Shown in pieces: positions 16,150 to 24,652 of a stretch of DNA of 25,534 nt. Source of the stretch: an uncultured Prevotella sp. (GTDB lineage Bacteria; Bacteroidota; Bacteroidia; Bacteroidales; Bacteroidaceae). The stretch covers positions 1-25,534 of the forward strand of contig CALIIG010000070.1 of the NCBI GenBank assembly GCA_938018155.1, given 5' to 3'. Position 1 is the stretch's first letter. Every line of letters begins with the position of its first letter. The position numbers were made by a program, and so were the translations under genes. The notes under the pieces are model-generated. The model did not search any database. It had not been told where the DNA came from and saw only the letters and a list, made by a program, of their open reading frames with translations.

Positions 16150-17655
16150 TCAGGAGTTAATAAAGGCCTCCAGATTCTTATATTTACGTGTCATCATACG
16201 ACGATAAATGTTATTTAACCACAACTTATGCGTGGCAATAAATATAATACCTATCGTGAACATGATGCTCCATGCGATGTATCTGCCCGCAATTATTTCC
16301 AAAGATTGTATAATGGCCAATGGAAAGAGGAAGGCTATAGCCTCTGTCAGAATCTGCATATAACTGTTTTCTATTCCTCCTTTGCCCACAATCTTTTCAT
16401 CTAATGCTATTTTTTGCTTGTTATATACTGCCATTTGCATGATTAAGCAGTATTGACAGCCTGCCGTAAACACACCGTATGCTACAAGCATTGCGATGTT
16501 CCATTTGCCCATGAAAACCATGGGAAGCATCAAAATAAAGGGTATCAGCAGAAGCATACAGAAGAAATAATACTTCGCCCTAAGCAGTTTCAGAATGTTT
16601 TCCTTATGTATAAACAGCGTCTCTATGTAATTAGCCTCATACGACATCACCTTTATCAACAACATTCCACCGAAGATAGCGAAACAGTAAATACACCAAA
16701 AGTTAGTCATAAACTGACTATCATATATGGGGGTAAAAGCTATAATCAGGCTAATTAGCAGAACAAGCGCAATAGCAAATAAAAATGTTTTGCGCGGATT
16801 TTTGTTGCGCATCAACAGCTTTATCTCCAATTTCAGGTATTCTCCAACCTCATCAAACCTGTTGAAAAGGGAAAATTCACTTACCGTTTTCAGTTTCGTT
16901 ATTTTCTGTTTACCCAGTTCTTGCCAAACGCTGACATATTGAAGCCGGCGGTTTATAATTACCAAAACCGTCAAAACAGCCAATACTGTCAAATGAGGTA
17001 TGAGGTTACCGTGCTCTATTCCCGTCATTATCGGGCTATAAAATCGCAAGAAAAATGTATACCCTTTCCATATCCAGGGAAGGGAAATAGCCAGAAATGT
17101 ACCTATGGGTAGCATCCACCAGATGATGTTATTATTAAATAATGTACGGCAAATTAAATAATACTGGCTACTACAAAGTATAATAAGGTAGGAGAGAACA
17201 AGAAACGAAACAGAGGCAAATATACCATAACTAAATACCACCGACATCAAAACGAAGGGGACAAACAAAACAAACCACAACAGGTTGCCCCAGCTAAGCA
17301 GTGAACTCAAAATAAAACTGTCGATGCAGGCATATCGTGGAATAGGCAGAAGAACGTAAGGTTTGACAAGCTGTGACGGCGTTTGTTGAAACATAAGCCG
17401 TGCAAAAAAGTCGGCTATAAGAACAAAAGGCATTTGCGCTGCCATATATTCCATAGCCGTAAAACGATGTGATTCGTTAGCATCCAACGCAAAAACAATG
17501 GCGAACATAACCAAATAAATCATGACAGTAGAGGATAAAATACCCACTATCCATTTGGCAGCCTTGTTCGATTCAAAGATAGGCGACCGCCTTTCCGACA
17601 AGTTTCGATGCTGCTTTAATATGCGAAAAAGTTGTAAAAAGGTCAGGTTCGTCAT
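16150..17655 (-). CDS. DUF5687-like polytopic membrane protein (ABC-2 permease type)
   Basis: The 501-residue protein has about twelve hydrophobic segments in two halves, split by a polar stretch at about 240-285 (KQKITKLKTVSEFSLFNRFDEVGEYLKLEIKLLMRNKNPRK). The basic cytoplasmic start and the second-half pattern LKLEIKLLMRNKNPRKT resemble ABC-2-type permeases and the Bacteroidetes DUF5687 family. That placement is from general resemblance, not a diagnostic motif. Such proteins normally work with a separate ATPase, but none is adjacent. I chose the ATG at 17655; a TTG two codons upstream is in frame. It lies 24 bases after the end of the broken lolA gene and is probably the last gene of the ftsK transcript. 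Confidence 0.75.
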   Translation of the reverse strand: MTNLTFLQLFRILKQHRNLSERRSPIFESNKAAKWIVGILSSTVMIYLVMFAIVFALDANESHRFTAMEYMAAQMPFVLIADFFARLMFQQTPSQLVKPYVLLPIPRYACIDSFILSSLLSWGNLLWFVLFVPFVLMSVVFSYGIFASVSFLVLSYLIILCSSQYYLICRTLFNNNIIWWMLPIGTFLAISLPWIWKGYTFFLRFYSPIMTGIEHGNLIPHLTVLAVLTVLVIINRRLQYVSVWQELGKQKITKLKTVSEFSLFNRFDEVGEYLKLEIKLLMRNKNPRKTFLFAIALVLLISLIIAFTPIYDSQFMTNFWCIYCFAIFGGMLLIKVMSYEANYIETLFIHKENILKLLRAKYYFFCMLLLIPFILMLPMVFMGKWNIAMLVAYGVFTAGCQYCLIMQMAVYNKQKIALDEKIVGKGGIENSYMQILTEAIAFLFPLAIIQSLEIIAGRYIAWSIMFTIGIIFIATHKLWLNNIYRRMMTRKYKNLEAFINS

Positions 17656-17679
17656 TGTCAATGGTTATAATGCAGTTTA

Positions 17680-18287
17680 TTATCTTAAGTCAATCACGTC
17701 AGCTTTAGGAAAATCCCTGGCATTAAAACTAAATTCACTATCGGGCAAATCTTTGGCTTTGAAGTTTGAAACCAAAATATTTGTCACTCATTACCTTGCC
17801 GCATCCTGATCAAACTTGGCGTATAGCTTCCTTTATCAATCGTAATGTACACCTCCTGTACGCTGCGTTTGGTGTTCTCTGCCGTCATGTGAACCACATA
17901 ATTCTTTCCTTTTTTGTTTACACCAAGGTTGTATCCGTTCTTGTACATGGTGATAAACGTATAGGGATTCATACTCATTCGCTTGGCCTCTGTGGGGGTA
18001 GAAACGTTAACTTCGTTCGTTAACTTCAGGTAGCTCCACTGTGTTTTACCGTCAAACCAGACGATGGCCTTGGGTGTTCGTGCATGAAACTTAGCACCTT
18101 TAATGGCTATTGTACCGGCCTTGGAACCAATTTTGGCATTTGATATGCTAAACGAGGCTGAAGCTCCGCCAGCTCTTCCAACCACAGCTGCGGTTTTATC
18201 TAATATTTTACGGGCCAGAACCGCATCCTGAGCAGACAGGCAAAGGGTGCTGATTAGCATTAAACTTAACAGAAATAACTTTTTCAT
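17680..18287 (-). pseudogene. lolA: LolA-like lipoprotein carrier, broken by a one-base frameshift
   Basis: LolA-type proteins carry lipoproteins across the periplasm. The frame from the ATG at 18287 encodes a signal peptide (MKKLFLLSLMLISTLCLSA) and a LolA-like beta domain with TPKAIVWFDGKTQWSYL and NPYTFITMYKNGYNL. It reaches a TGA at 17786-17784 after 167 residues, in the middle of the conserved end (LIRMRQGNE). Reading on one frame back gives 35 further codons with a proper family ending (VSNFKAKDLPDSEFSFNA, then DFPKADVIDLR) and a TAA at 17682-17680. One missing base near 17785-17789 (GAGTG where GAGGTG would fit) explains this; the intact protein would have 202 residues. It may be a true mutation or a sequence error. 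It lies between ftsK and the DUF5687-like gene. Confidence 0.85.
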
Positions 18288-18336
18288 ATCCTTGAATTTA
18301 GATTCATTTTCAATTATCAATCTGGCGATTCATCCA

Positions 18337-20835
18337 TCAGGCTGCACCACCATGAATTTGCATCAACGTAACGTTCAGGCTGTTTTCGTCCTGAATAAGT
18401 ACATCGCGTGGCTTGGAACCTTGTGCCGGTCCCACAATACCCGCAGCTTCTAACTGGTCCATCAGTCGGCCGGCACGGTTGTATCCTATTGAGAACCTGC
18501 GCTGAATCATACTGGTTGAACCCTGTTGAGATATAACAATAGCGTGGGCAGCCTCATCAAAATACGGGTCGAGGTTACGTGCATCGGTACCTATTGCACC
18601 TTCCGTTCCACCGGTATTTTCGTCAGGTTCCGGCAGTTCCACAGGGTCAACAGGTCCTGGTTGATTAGCAATATAATCGTTAACTCCTTCAATTTCGGGC
18701 GTATCGATAAAGGCACACTGTACGCGAACGGGTTCGCCTCCCGACAGGAAGAGCATGTCTCCACGACCTACAAGCTGGTCGGCACCGGTGCGGTCGAGAA
18801 TGGTTCGCGAGTCAATCTGTGAAGCTACACGAAATGCCATTCTACCCGGGAAATTGGCTTTTATATTACCTGTAATAATTTTCGTCGTGGGTCGCTGGGT
18901 TGCAATAATCATGTGTATGCCCACAGCGCGTGCAAGTTGTGCAATACGGGCAATGGGAAGCTCTATTTCTTTGCCAGCCGTCATGATTAAATCGCCGAAC
19001 TCGTCAATAATAACCACAATGTAAGGCATATATTCATGTCCGTCGGTAAGCCTTAATTTGTGATGAATATACTTGTCATTGTATTCGTCAATCTTCTTAA
19101 CCTGCGCGCGCTTTAGCAGGTCATAGCGATGGTCCATCAGCTTGCAGAGCGAGTTTAACGTACGTACAACCTTCTGAACATCGGTGATAATGGGTTCGTC
19201 TTCGTTCTCAGGGAGGGCTGCCATATAGTGTGGAGCAATCTTGTTATAGATGCTGAACTCAACCTTTTTCGGGTCAACGAGCACGAATTTCAGCTCATTT
19301 GGATGTTTCTTATAGAGCAAAGAGGTGATGATTGCGTTCAGTCCCACCGACTTTCCCTGACCTGTTGCACCTGCCACAAGCAAGTGGGGGAGCTTTGCCA
19401 GGTCAACCATGAACACCTCATTAGTTATGGTTTTACCCAGTGCCATGGGCAAAGCCATCTTCGTCGACTGAAATTTCCTGGTGTTTAAAGCACTTTCCAT
19501 CGACACGATTTGAGGCTTTTGGTTAGGCACTTCAATACCAATGGTTCCCTTTCCGGGAATAGGAGCAATGATACGAATGCCCAAAGCCGACAGGCTTAGG
19601 GCAATATCGGCCTCCAAACCACGTATCCTGCTAATCCTCACACCTTCGGCAGGTGTAATTTCGTACAGTGTAATGGTTGGGCCTACTGTAGCGTTTATTC
19701 GGCTGATTCTTACACCAAAGCTGTTCAGCACTTCAACGATACGGGCATTATTAGCCTTAATTTCTTCCATATCGATGACAGGCTTCGAGTCGTATTTCTT
19801 CAGCAGGTCGAACGAAGGAAAGCGATATTTCTCATACGGTGTCCAGGGATTAAATGGAACATTAAGGTTAACGTCGGCAGCAGAAGTCTTAGAATTGGCA
19901 GGTTCTTCTGTTTTTTGTGCTTCAATATTCAGTTTGCCGCCCTCGTCAATAGCCGGCACGGGGGCTACAATATCAGGCTGCAGGCCGGCCGACTGCTGTT
20001 TCCTTTCTGAAATATGGCCTTGTGAAAAGTCGGTCAAATCAACCACAGCCGGTTCATTGTCAGCCCCTGTCTCTTCCTGTTCATGGTCTTGCGACCACAT
20101 TTCGTCCGCCAAATCGCCATCAGTATTTTGAACGGTGCCGTCATCAGCCTGTCCAAAATCAGCATTGTCTGCCTGCTGACCGGTAACGGTAAACTTCACT
20201 TTACCCGTGATATACCTTACCGGATTCAGTGCCTTTCTTATTATTCCTATCGTTTCTACGCCCAGAAAGGTGAGGAAAGCAATGGCCGAAAGTAATAGAA
20301 CGGCTGTTAATCCGGGTGGCCCTATCATGTTTTCCATGTGCTGAACACAAAACAAACCATGCTTCCCGCCAGGGTTAAATATAAGCCCGCCCATCATAGG
20401 CGTCAGGAATTTGGCAAAGGCAACCGACGTCCATATCATGACAACGGCCAGCCCGAAGAACCATTTCAGCAGGTTAACAGAATAGGCTTTCATCAGCTTA
20501 AGCGAAACAAGCGTAATGAAAAACGGAATAATGAACGCCGGAATACCGAAGTTCTGCGTAATGAGATAATAGGAGAGAAGCGCACCTATCGAGCCACAAT
20601 AGTTGGTAAACTCATGGTTTGTATTAAGAATTTCGCCGGGACGCATATTCTCCAACGTGCTTTGGTCAGCCTGTCCCGTTGATAAATAGCTCACCATGGC
20701 TATTATAAAATAAACGGCTACTGCCAGAAGGACAAAGCCTAAAAAAAAGTCTGTAGTATCGTTGTGGTATTTATTTCGGAAACCTACCGCCTCACTGAAG
20801 GATTTTGTGCTGCGTCCAGTTTTTTTTCTTCCCAT
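18337..20835 (-). CDS. ftsK: DNA translocase FtsK
   Basis: Septum-bound motor that pumps chromosome ends into daughter cells. The 832-residue protein has four membrane helices in the first 200 residues and a low-complexity acidic linker at about 220-325. It then has the alpha-beta motor with Walker A GATGQGKS (about 489-496), Walker B VVIIDEFGDL and ATQRPTTKIITGNIKANFPGR. A C-terminal gamma winged-helix domain (about 765-832, FDEAAHAIVISQQGSTSMIQRRFSIGYNRAGRLMDQLEAAGIVG) reads DNA polarity. The linker is much shorter than in E. coli. A TTG eight codons upstream is in frame, but the -7 promoter box overlaps it, so the ATG at 20835 is the start. It heads the transcript with lolA and the DUF5687-like gene. 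Confidence 0.96.
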   Translation of the reverse strand: MGRKKTGRSTKSFSEAVGFRNKYHNDTTDFFLGFVLLAVAVYFIIAMVSYLSTGQADQSTLENMRPGEILNTNHEFTNYCGSIGALLSYYLITQNFGIPAFIIPFFITLVSLKLMKAYSVNLLKWFFGLAVVMIWTSVAFAKFLTPMMGGLIFNPGGKHGLFCVQHMENMIGPPGLTAVLLLSAIAFLTFLGVETIGIIRKALNPVRYITGKVKFTVTGQQADNADFGQADDGTVQNTDGDLADEMWSQDHEQEETGADNEPAVVDLTDFSQGHISERKQQSAGLQPDIVAPVPAIDEGGKLNIEAQKTEEPANSKTSAADVNLNVPFNPWTPYEKYRFPSFDLLKKYDSKPVIDMEEIKANNARIVEVLNSFGVRISRINATVGPTITLYEITPAEGVRISRIRGLEADIALSLSALGIRIIAPIPGKGTIGIEVPNQKPQIVSMESALNTRKFQSTKMALPMALGKTITNEVFMVDLAKLPHLLVAGATGQGKSVGLNAIITSLLYKKHPNELKFVLVDPKKVEFSIYNKIAPHYMAALPENEDEPIITDVQKVVRTLNSLCKLMDHRYDLLKRAQVKKIDEYNDKYIHHKLRLTDGHEYMPYIVVIIDEFGDLIMTAGKEIELPIARIAQLARAVGIHMIIATQRPTTKIITGNIKANFPGRMAFRVASQIDSRTILDRTGADQLVGRGDMLFLSGGEPVRVQCAFIDTPEIEGVNDYIANQPGPVDPVELPEPDENTGGTEGAIGTDARNLDPYFDEAAHAIVISQQGSTSMIQRRFSIGYNRAGRLMDQLEAAGIVGPAQGSKPRDVLIQDENSLNVTLMQIHGGAA

Positions 20836-20856
20836 ATCATCATGTTTATACTTCTG

Positions 20857-20887
20857 CAAAAGTACATGATTTCATCGTAAATGCAAA
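20857..20887 (-). promoter_or_regulatory. promoter of ftsK-lolA-DUF5687
   Basis: On the minus strand TTTG (20887-20884), 19 bases, then TACTTTTG (20864-20857) match the Bacteroidetes consensus perfectly. Start of transcription falls near 20850, with a leader of about 15 bases. It excludes the upstream TTG at 20859 as start codon of ftsK. Confidence 0.8.
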
Positions 20888-21084
20888 GTAAAACCTACAT
20901 CTTTTTTAATTGCTGATTATATTCTGAATAATTGGGCAAAAAGCGGGTTATACACTTACCAGCCATTTAAGAATATCAATGATACTGAAGCCTCCATCTG
21001 TCCTTTAGCCTGTAATTTATAACACGTTATAACACAATGCCGGGCCCAATGCAATGTAGGGTATCCGTCATTATTCAATCAGCG
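20888..21084. other. intergenic stretch between ftsK and element B, no gene seen
   Basis: AT-rich DNA with no convincing frame. It contains the palindrome and direct repeat at 21017-21035 (listed separately) and a single DnaA-box-like TTATACACT at 20948-20956. I see nothing else that can be supported. Confidence 0.4.
21017..21035. promoter_or_regulatory. palindrome and direct repeat, possible operator
   Basis: TTATAAC and GTTATAA form a perfect inverted pair with a two-base centre (21017-21032). The same bases also form two direct copies of TTATAACAC at 21017 and 21027, ten bases (one helical turn) apart. It lies between the divergent ftsK and exonuclease genes. No regulator is recognised. 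Confidence 0.35.
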
Positions 21085-21179
21085 TCATCGCCCGGCGGTC
21101 GTCAGCAGCGCGTTCGACGGCCGTCACACCCATCGTTCGACGGTCGCCGTACGCGCTGCTGACGGCCGCCGAACGACAA
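21085..21179. repeat. GC-rich 95-bp four-core palindromic element, copy B
   Basis: Four cores (GGTCGTC, GGCCGTC, GGTCGCC, GGCCGCC) start at 21097, 21119, 21142 and 21164: spacings of 22, 23 and 22 bp, identical to copy A. GTCAGCAGCGCGT (21101-21113) and its exact complement (21151-21163) form an inverted repeat that extends outward to the element ends with a few mismatches. The two middle units are direct repeats starting GTTCGACGG at 21112 and 21135. G+C is about 69% by hand count. Ungapped identity to copy A is 66 of 95 by hand count. Confidence 0.85.
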
Positions 21180-21311
21180 CTCCCGGCGAATAAGGAAAAA
21201 GGCATATTACCGTATCGTGACATGCATCACGGCATAATTGACGGGGCACTATTATCTGTTGCCCCCATAAAGAAAATAGGTTCGGCCTCCCGATATATCA
21301 CAAGTTTTTTA

Positions 21312-21319
21312 TACTTTTG
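21312..21319 (+). promoter_or_regulatory. -7 promoter box of the exonuclease gene
   Basis: TACTTTTG is a perfect Bacteroidetes -7 box and would start transcription about 13 bases before the ATG at 21340. No TTTG is found 19-21 bases upstream, so the promoter is incomplete by consensus or needs an activator. Confidence 0.5.
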
Positions 21320-21339
21320 CACATAACAACATATTGATA

Positions 21340-22074
21340 ATGAACAACACCATTTATAGTAAGTTCAATAAAAAAGATATTAAGGGTCTTCCAACGGTAT
21401 CGTTCCCGGGGCGTATTATCACCATTATGACCGAAGGCGAGGCTGAGAGGGCTGTAAACTACCTGCTTGCAAGCGATATTGTAGGCGTCGATACCGAAAC
21501 AAAGCCTTCGTTTCGCCGTGGTGAGCAACACCAGGTAGCCTTATTACAGGCCTCGAACAGAGACACTTGCTTCCTCTTCAGGCTCAATTTTATAGGAATA
21601 ACACCTGCTGTTAAACGGTTCCTGGAAGACCGGACGGTAAAGAAAGTCGGCCTTTCGTGGCACGATGACTTGCGCGGACTGAAGAACCGTGTGGAATTTA
21701 CGCCCGGCTGGTTCATCGAATTGCAGGACATGGTACCGCAAATCGGCATTGAGGATATGAGCTTACAGAAACTGTACGCCAACCTTTTTCATCAGAAAAT
21801 AAGCAAGCGTCAGCGGCTCTCCAACTGGGAATCGCCCATTCTTGACGACAAACAGAAACAATATGCCTCAATAGATGCCTGGGCCTGTATTAAGATATAT
21901 GACAGGATAGAGGAGCTTAAGCAAACGGGTAACTATACATTAATTGTAACCCATGACGATGAATCTTTGTCGCAACAAGCCCCTGAAAAGCAGTCGGCAC
22001 CCGTGTCAAACCCGGATAACAATATTGTGAATTGCGGGAGAAGGAAGGGTGGAGACCATCAGGAAAAGCACTAA
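21340..22074 (+). CDS. DEDDy 3'-5' exonuclease, RNase D/WRN-like
   Basis: Exonuclease domain protein of 244 residues. The metal-binding acidic residues of the DEDDy class are visible: D51 and E53 in VGVDTETKP, D109 or D110 in SWHDDLRGL, and Y175 with D179 in YASIDAWA. The rest matches RNase D-like single-domain exonucleases, with no HRDC domain and a polar tail after about residue 205 (QQAPEKQSAPVSNPDNN). Substrate, DNA or RNA, cannot be told. The ATG at 21340 follows the promoter box; a TTG two codons earlier is less likely. The methyltransferase gene starts three bases after the stop, so the two are translated from one message, which hints at a role in rRNA or tRNA processing. Confidence 0.9.
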   Translation: MNNTIYSKFNKKDIKGLPTVSFPGRIITIMTEGEAERAVNYLLASDIVGVDTETKPSFRRGEQHQVALLQASNRDTCFLFRLNFIGITPAVKRFLEDRTVKKVGLSWHDDLRGLKNRVEFTPGWFIELQDMVPQIGIEDMSLQKLYANLFHQKISKRQRLSNWESPILDDKQKQYASIDAWACIKIYDRIEELKQTGNYTLIVTHDDESLSQQAPEKQSAPVSNPDNNIVNCGRRKGGDHQEKH

Positions 22075-22077
22075 TTT

Positions 22078-23259
22078 ATGTACAAAAATATTTATCTTAA
22101 ACACCGAAAAGACGAGTCGTTGAAACGCTTTCATCCGTGGGTGTTTTCGGGTGCAATCCATCACATGGATAAAGACGTGGCCGAAGGCGATACCGTCAGG
22201 GTGATAACGGCCGAAGGTAACTTTGTTGCCGTTGGACATTACCAGATAGGAACCATCACGGTAAGGGTGCTGAGTTTCGACGACATAACCATTGACGACC
22301 ACTTTTGGAGAAGCAAAATAGAGCAGGCAGTGGCTGTTAGGGAGAGCATTGGCATTGTAAACCGCAAAGATAACAATACGTACAGACTGGTACATGGCGA
22401 AGGCGACAACCTGCCAGGACTGGTTATTGATTGCTACGGTTCGACGGCAGTTATGCAGGCTCACAGCGTAGGCATGCACGTTTGCCGTGAGCAAATATGC
22501 AAGGCTCTTGTTGATGTAATGGGCAACCGCATCAAAAACGTTTATTATAAAAGTGAGACTACATTGCCGTTTAAGGCCGAATTAGGACAGGAAAACGGTT
22601 TTATCTATGGAGGTACTGACAATAATACGACTGTCGAAAACGGCTTAAAGTTCCATGTCGACTGGCTTAAAGGACAGAAAACAGGCTTTTTTGTTGACCA
22701 GCGTGAGAACAGATTGCTGCTCGAATACTATGCAAAGGGTAGAAGTGTGCTGAATATGTTCTGCTACACTGGGGGCTTTTCGGTTTACGCTATGCGCGGT
22801 GGGGCCAGGATAGTACACTCAGTTGACAGCAGCGCAAAGGCTATAGAGCTGACCAATCTCAATATAAACACGAACTTTCCAGGTGATAATCGCCACGAGT
22901 CGTTTTGCGACGACGCCTTTAAATACCTCGACGAGAACGACAAAAAATACGATTTAATTGTACTCGACCCGCCGGCATTCGCCAAACACCGTATGGCATT
23001 GCACAATGCCTTAAAGGGTTATACGAGGCTGAATATAAAAGGGCTGCAACGTATTAGGCCCGGTGGACTGCTGTTTACGTTTAGTTGTTCACAGGCCGTC
23101 AGCAAGGAAAATTTCCGTAATGCCGTGTTTACCGCTGCTGCACAAGCGGGTAGAAACGTGCGCATTTTGCACCAACTTCACCAACCTGCCGACCATCCAA
23201 TCAACATTTACCATCCCGAAGGCGAATACCTTAAAGGCTTAGTGCTGTATGTTGAATAA
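22078..23259 (+). CDS. rlmI: RlmI-type 23S rRNA (cytosine-C5) methyltransferase
   Basis: S-adenosylmethionine-dependent enzyme; E. coli RlmI methylates C1962 of 23S rRNA. The 393-residue protein has an N-terminal PUA domain (about 1-75, with HPWVFSGA at 19-26) and a linker domain. The Rossmann methyltransferase part carries KTGFFVDQRENR (201-212), LNMFCYTGGFSV (225-236, cofactor loop), DPPAFAK (297-303) and SCSQ (336-339), where C337 is the expected nucleophile. Length and order fit RlmI. The exact target base in this organism is inferred from the family. It starts three bases after the exonuclease gene. Confidence 0.9.
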   Translation: MYKNIYLKHRKDESLKRFHPWVFSGAIHHMDKDVAEGDTVRVITAEGNFVAVGHYQIGTITVRVLSFDDITIDDHFWRSKIEQAVAVRESIGIVNRKDNNTYRLVHGEGDNLPGLVIDCYGSTAVMQAHSVGMHVCREQICKALVDVMGNRIKNVYYKSETTLPFKAELGQENGFIYGGTDNNTTVENGLKFHVDWLKGQKTGFFVDQRENRLLLEYYAKGRSVLNMFCYTGGFSVYAMRGGARIVHSVDSSAKAIELTNLNINTNFPGDNRHESFCDDAFKYLDENDKKYDLIVLDPPAFAKHRMALHNALKGYTRLNIKGLQRIRPGGLLFTFSCSQAVSKENFRNAVFTAAAQAGRNVRILHQLHQPADHPINIYHPEGEYLKGLVLYVE

Positions 23260-23296
23260 ATAATTATCGATAAAATGGCACATTTTTGAATAATCT

Positions 23297-24637
23297 ATGC
23301 AGAATATAGCCTATTGTATCGAACAATATATTCGCAAGCATAACTTGATGAACGAACAGGAAACCTACCTGATAGGGCTCTCGGGTGGGGCAGATAGTGT
23401 AGCACTTACCTGCATTTTGCATCAACTTGGATATCGTATTGAGGTTGTCCATTGCAACTTTAAGTTACGAGGTTGCGAAAGTAACCGCGATGAAGATTTC
23501 TGTAAAGCATTCGCCAGAGAGCTTAATATCCCTATCCATATAACACATTTTGATACAGTTGGTTATGCATCATCGCATAAAGTTTCAATAGAAATGGCAG
23601 CCCGGGACTTGCGTTATCGTTTCTTTGAACAAACACGTAAGGAAACAGGTGCTGCCGGCATTTGTGTGGCACATCATAAGGACGACCAGGTTGAGACGGT
23701 GTTATTGCACCTCGCTCGGGGTACAGGATTGGACGGCCTGCTGGGTATGAAGCCACAAAATGGCTTTATCATACGACCGCTTCTGCATGTATCGCGACAT
23801 GAAATATTGAATTATTTAGAGCAAACAGGACAGAATTATGTAACCGACAGCACCAATCTGGTAGCCGACGTACAGCGTAACAAATTAAGATTAAATGTGA
23901 TTCCATTGCTCGAAAATATCAATGCGTCGTTCAAAGAACATGTTATTCGGATGACCGAACACCTTGAAGAGGTGAACCGTGTTGTTGATAACGCTTTTGT
24001 TCATGACAATAAAAGCTGTAAGGTAAAGGCAGGAACATACAATTTGCACAAGATAAAACAACTTGTTTCGCCCTCGCTTTTCTTGTGGAAACTGTTATCA
24101 GGGAAAGAGTTTAACCGCAATCAGATAACGGAAATGCTCGAATATCATGAAGGAACTGCGACATGGTATACTACAGAATATGTGGTTGTGATAAGCCGAA
24201 ATACACTGCAAGTATTAAACCGGACGGAATGGGAGGCAAGTCTTAATCCTGTTGAGGTAACGGGAGTGGGGCAATATAAAGCAGGAAACAAACTGTTTAC
24301 ATTTGACGAATGTGACATTACGCCTCTTTTCATCGTGCCTAAAGCCAGGGAAATGGCATGCGTAAATAGAGAGAAAATAAATTTTCCACTTATTATCAGA
24401 CGCCTGAAAGAAGGCGACTACTTTACGCCATTCGGCATGAAAGGTACCAAACTGGTTAGTAATTACTTGAAAGATATTAAGTGCAGTCCGCAACAAAGGC
24501 GCGAGCAACTTGTTGTAACTGATATGGATGGACATATTATATGGTTGGCAGGTCACAGAATAGATGAGCGGTATCGGTTAAATATTGATGGTGACCATAG
24601 GGCACTTTTTATAAAATATAGCGATGTGGAAGATTGA
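23297..24637 (+). CDS. tilS: tRNA(Ile)-lysidine synthase
   Basis: Attaches lysine to C34 of the tRNA(Ile) with CAU anticodon, changing both its codon reading and its charging; normally essential. The 446-residue protein has the PP-loop ATP-binding motif SGGADS (29-34), the HCNFKLRG segment, AHHKDDQVET (125-134) and RGTGLDGLLG. A middle domain follows, and then the C-terminal domain with RRLKEGDYFTPFGMKGTKLVSNYLKD. All landmarks are present and the length is normal. The start is the ATG at 23297, 37 bases after rlmI; co-transcription is possible. Confidence 0.95.
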   Translation: MQNIAYCIEQYIRKHNLMNEQETYLIGLSGGADSVALTCILHQLGYRIEVVHCNFKLRGCESNRDEDFCKAFARELNIPIHITHFDTVGYASSHKVSIEMAARDLRYRFFEQTRKETGAAGICVAHHKDDQVETVLLHLARGTGLDGLLGMKPQNGFIIRPLLHVSRHEILNYLEQTGQNYVTDSTNLVADVQRNKLRLNVIPLLENINASFKEHVIRMTEHLEEVNRVVDNAFVHDNKSCKVKAGTYNLHKIKQLVSPSLFLWKLLSGKEFNRNQITEMLEYHEGTATWYTTEYVVVISRNTLQVLNRTEWEASLNPVEVTGVGQYKAGNKLFTFDECDITPLFIVPKAREMACVNREKINFPLIIRRLKEGDYFTPFGMKGTKLVSNYLKDIKCSPQQRREQLVVTDMDGHIIWLAGHRIDERYRLNIDGDHRALFIKYSDVED

Positions 24638-24652
24638 TTTTCGTCATATTTC

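Noticed and set aside
16142..16167. Bidirectional terminator between the 51-residue peptide gene and the DUF5687-like gene
   Set aside because: A 7-bp inverted repeat (GCCTTTA/TAAAGGC) exists, but it overlaps the end of the minus-strand gene and has no T-run on either side.
17781..17792. Programmed frameshift in the lolA-like gene
   Set aside because: Entering the second frame needs a -1 shift, and no X_XXY_YYZ slippery heptamer or long homopolymer is present. A one-base mutation or sequence error explains it better.
19541..20131. 196-codon plus-strand frame inside ftsK
   Set aside because: It lies opposite the well-supported ftsK frame, and its serine- and isoleucine-rich translation reflects antisense codon bias.
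20836..20859. Upstream TTG start for ftsK adding eight residues
   Set aside because: The TTG overlaps a perfect TACTTTTG promoter box with TTTG 19 bases upstream, so it would not be in the transcript.
20948..20956. DnaA box suggesting a replication origin near ftsK
   Set aside because: Only a single 8 of 9 match (TTATACACT) was seen, with no cluster of boxes, no AT-rich unwinding repeats and no dnaA or dnaN nearby.
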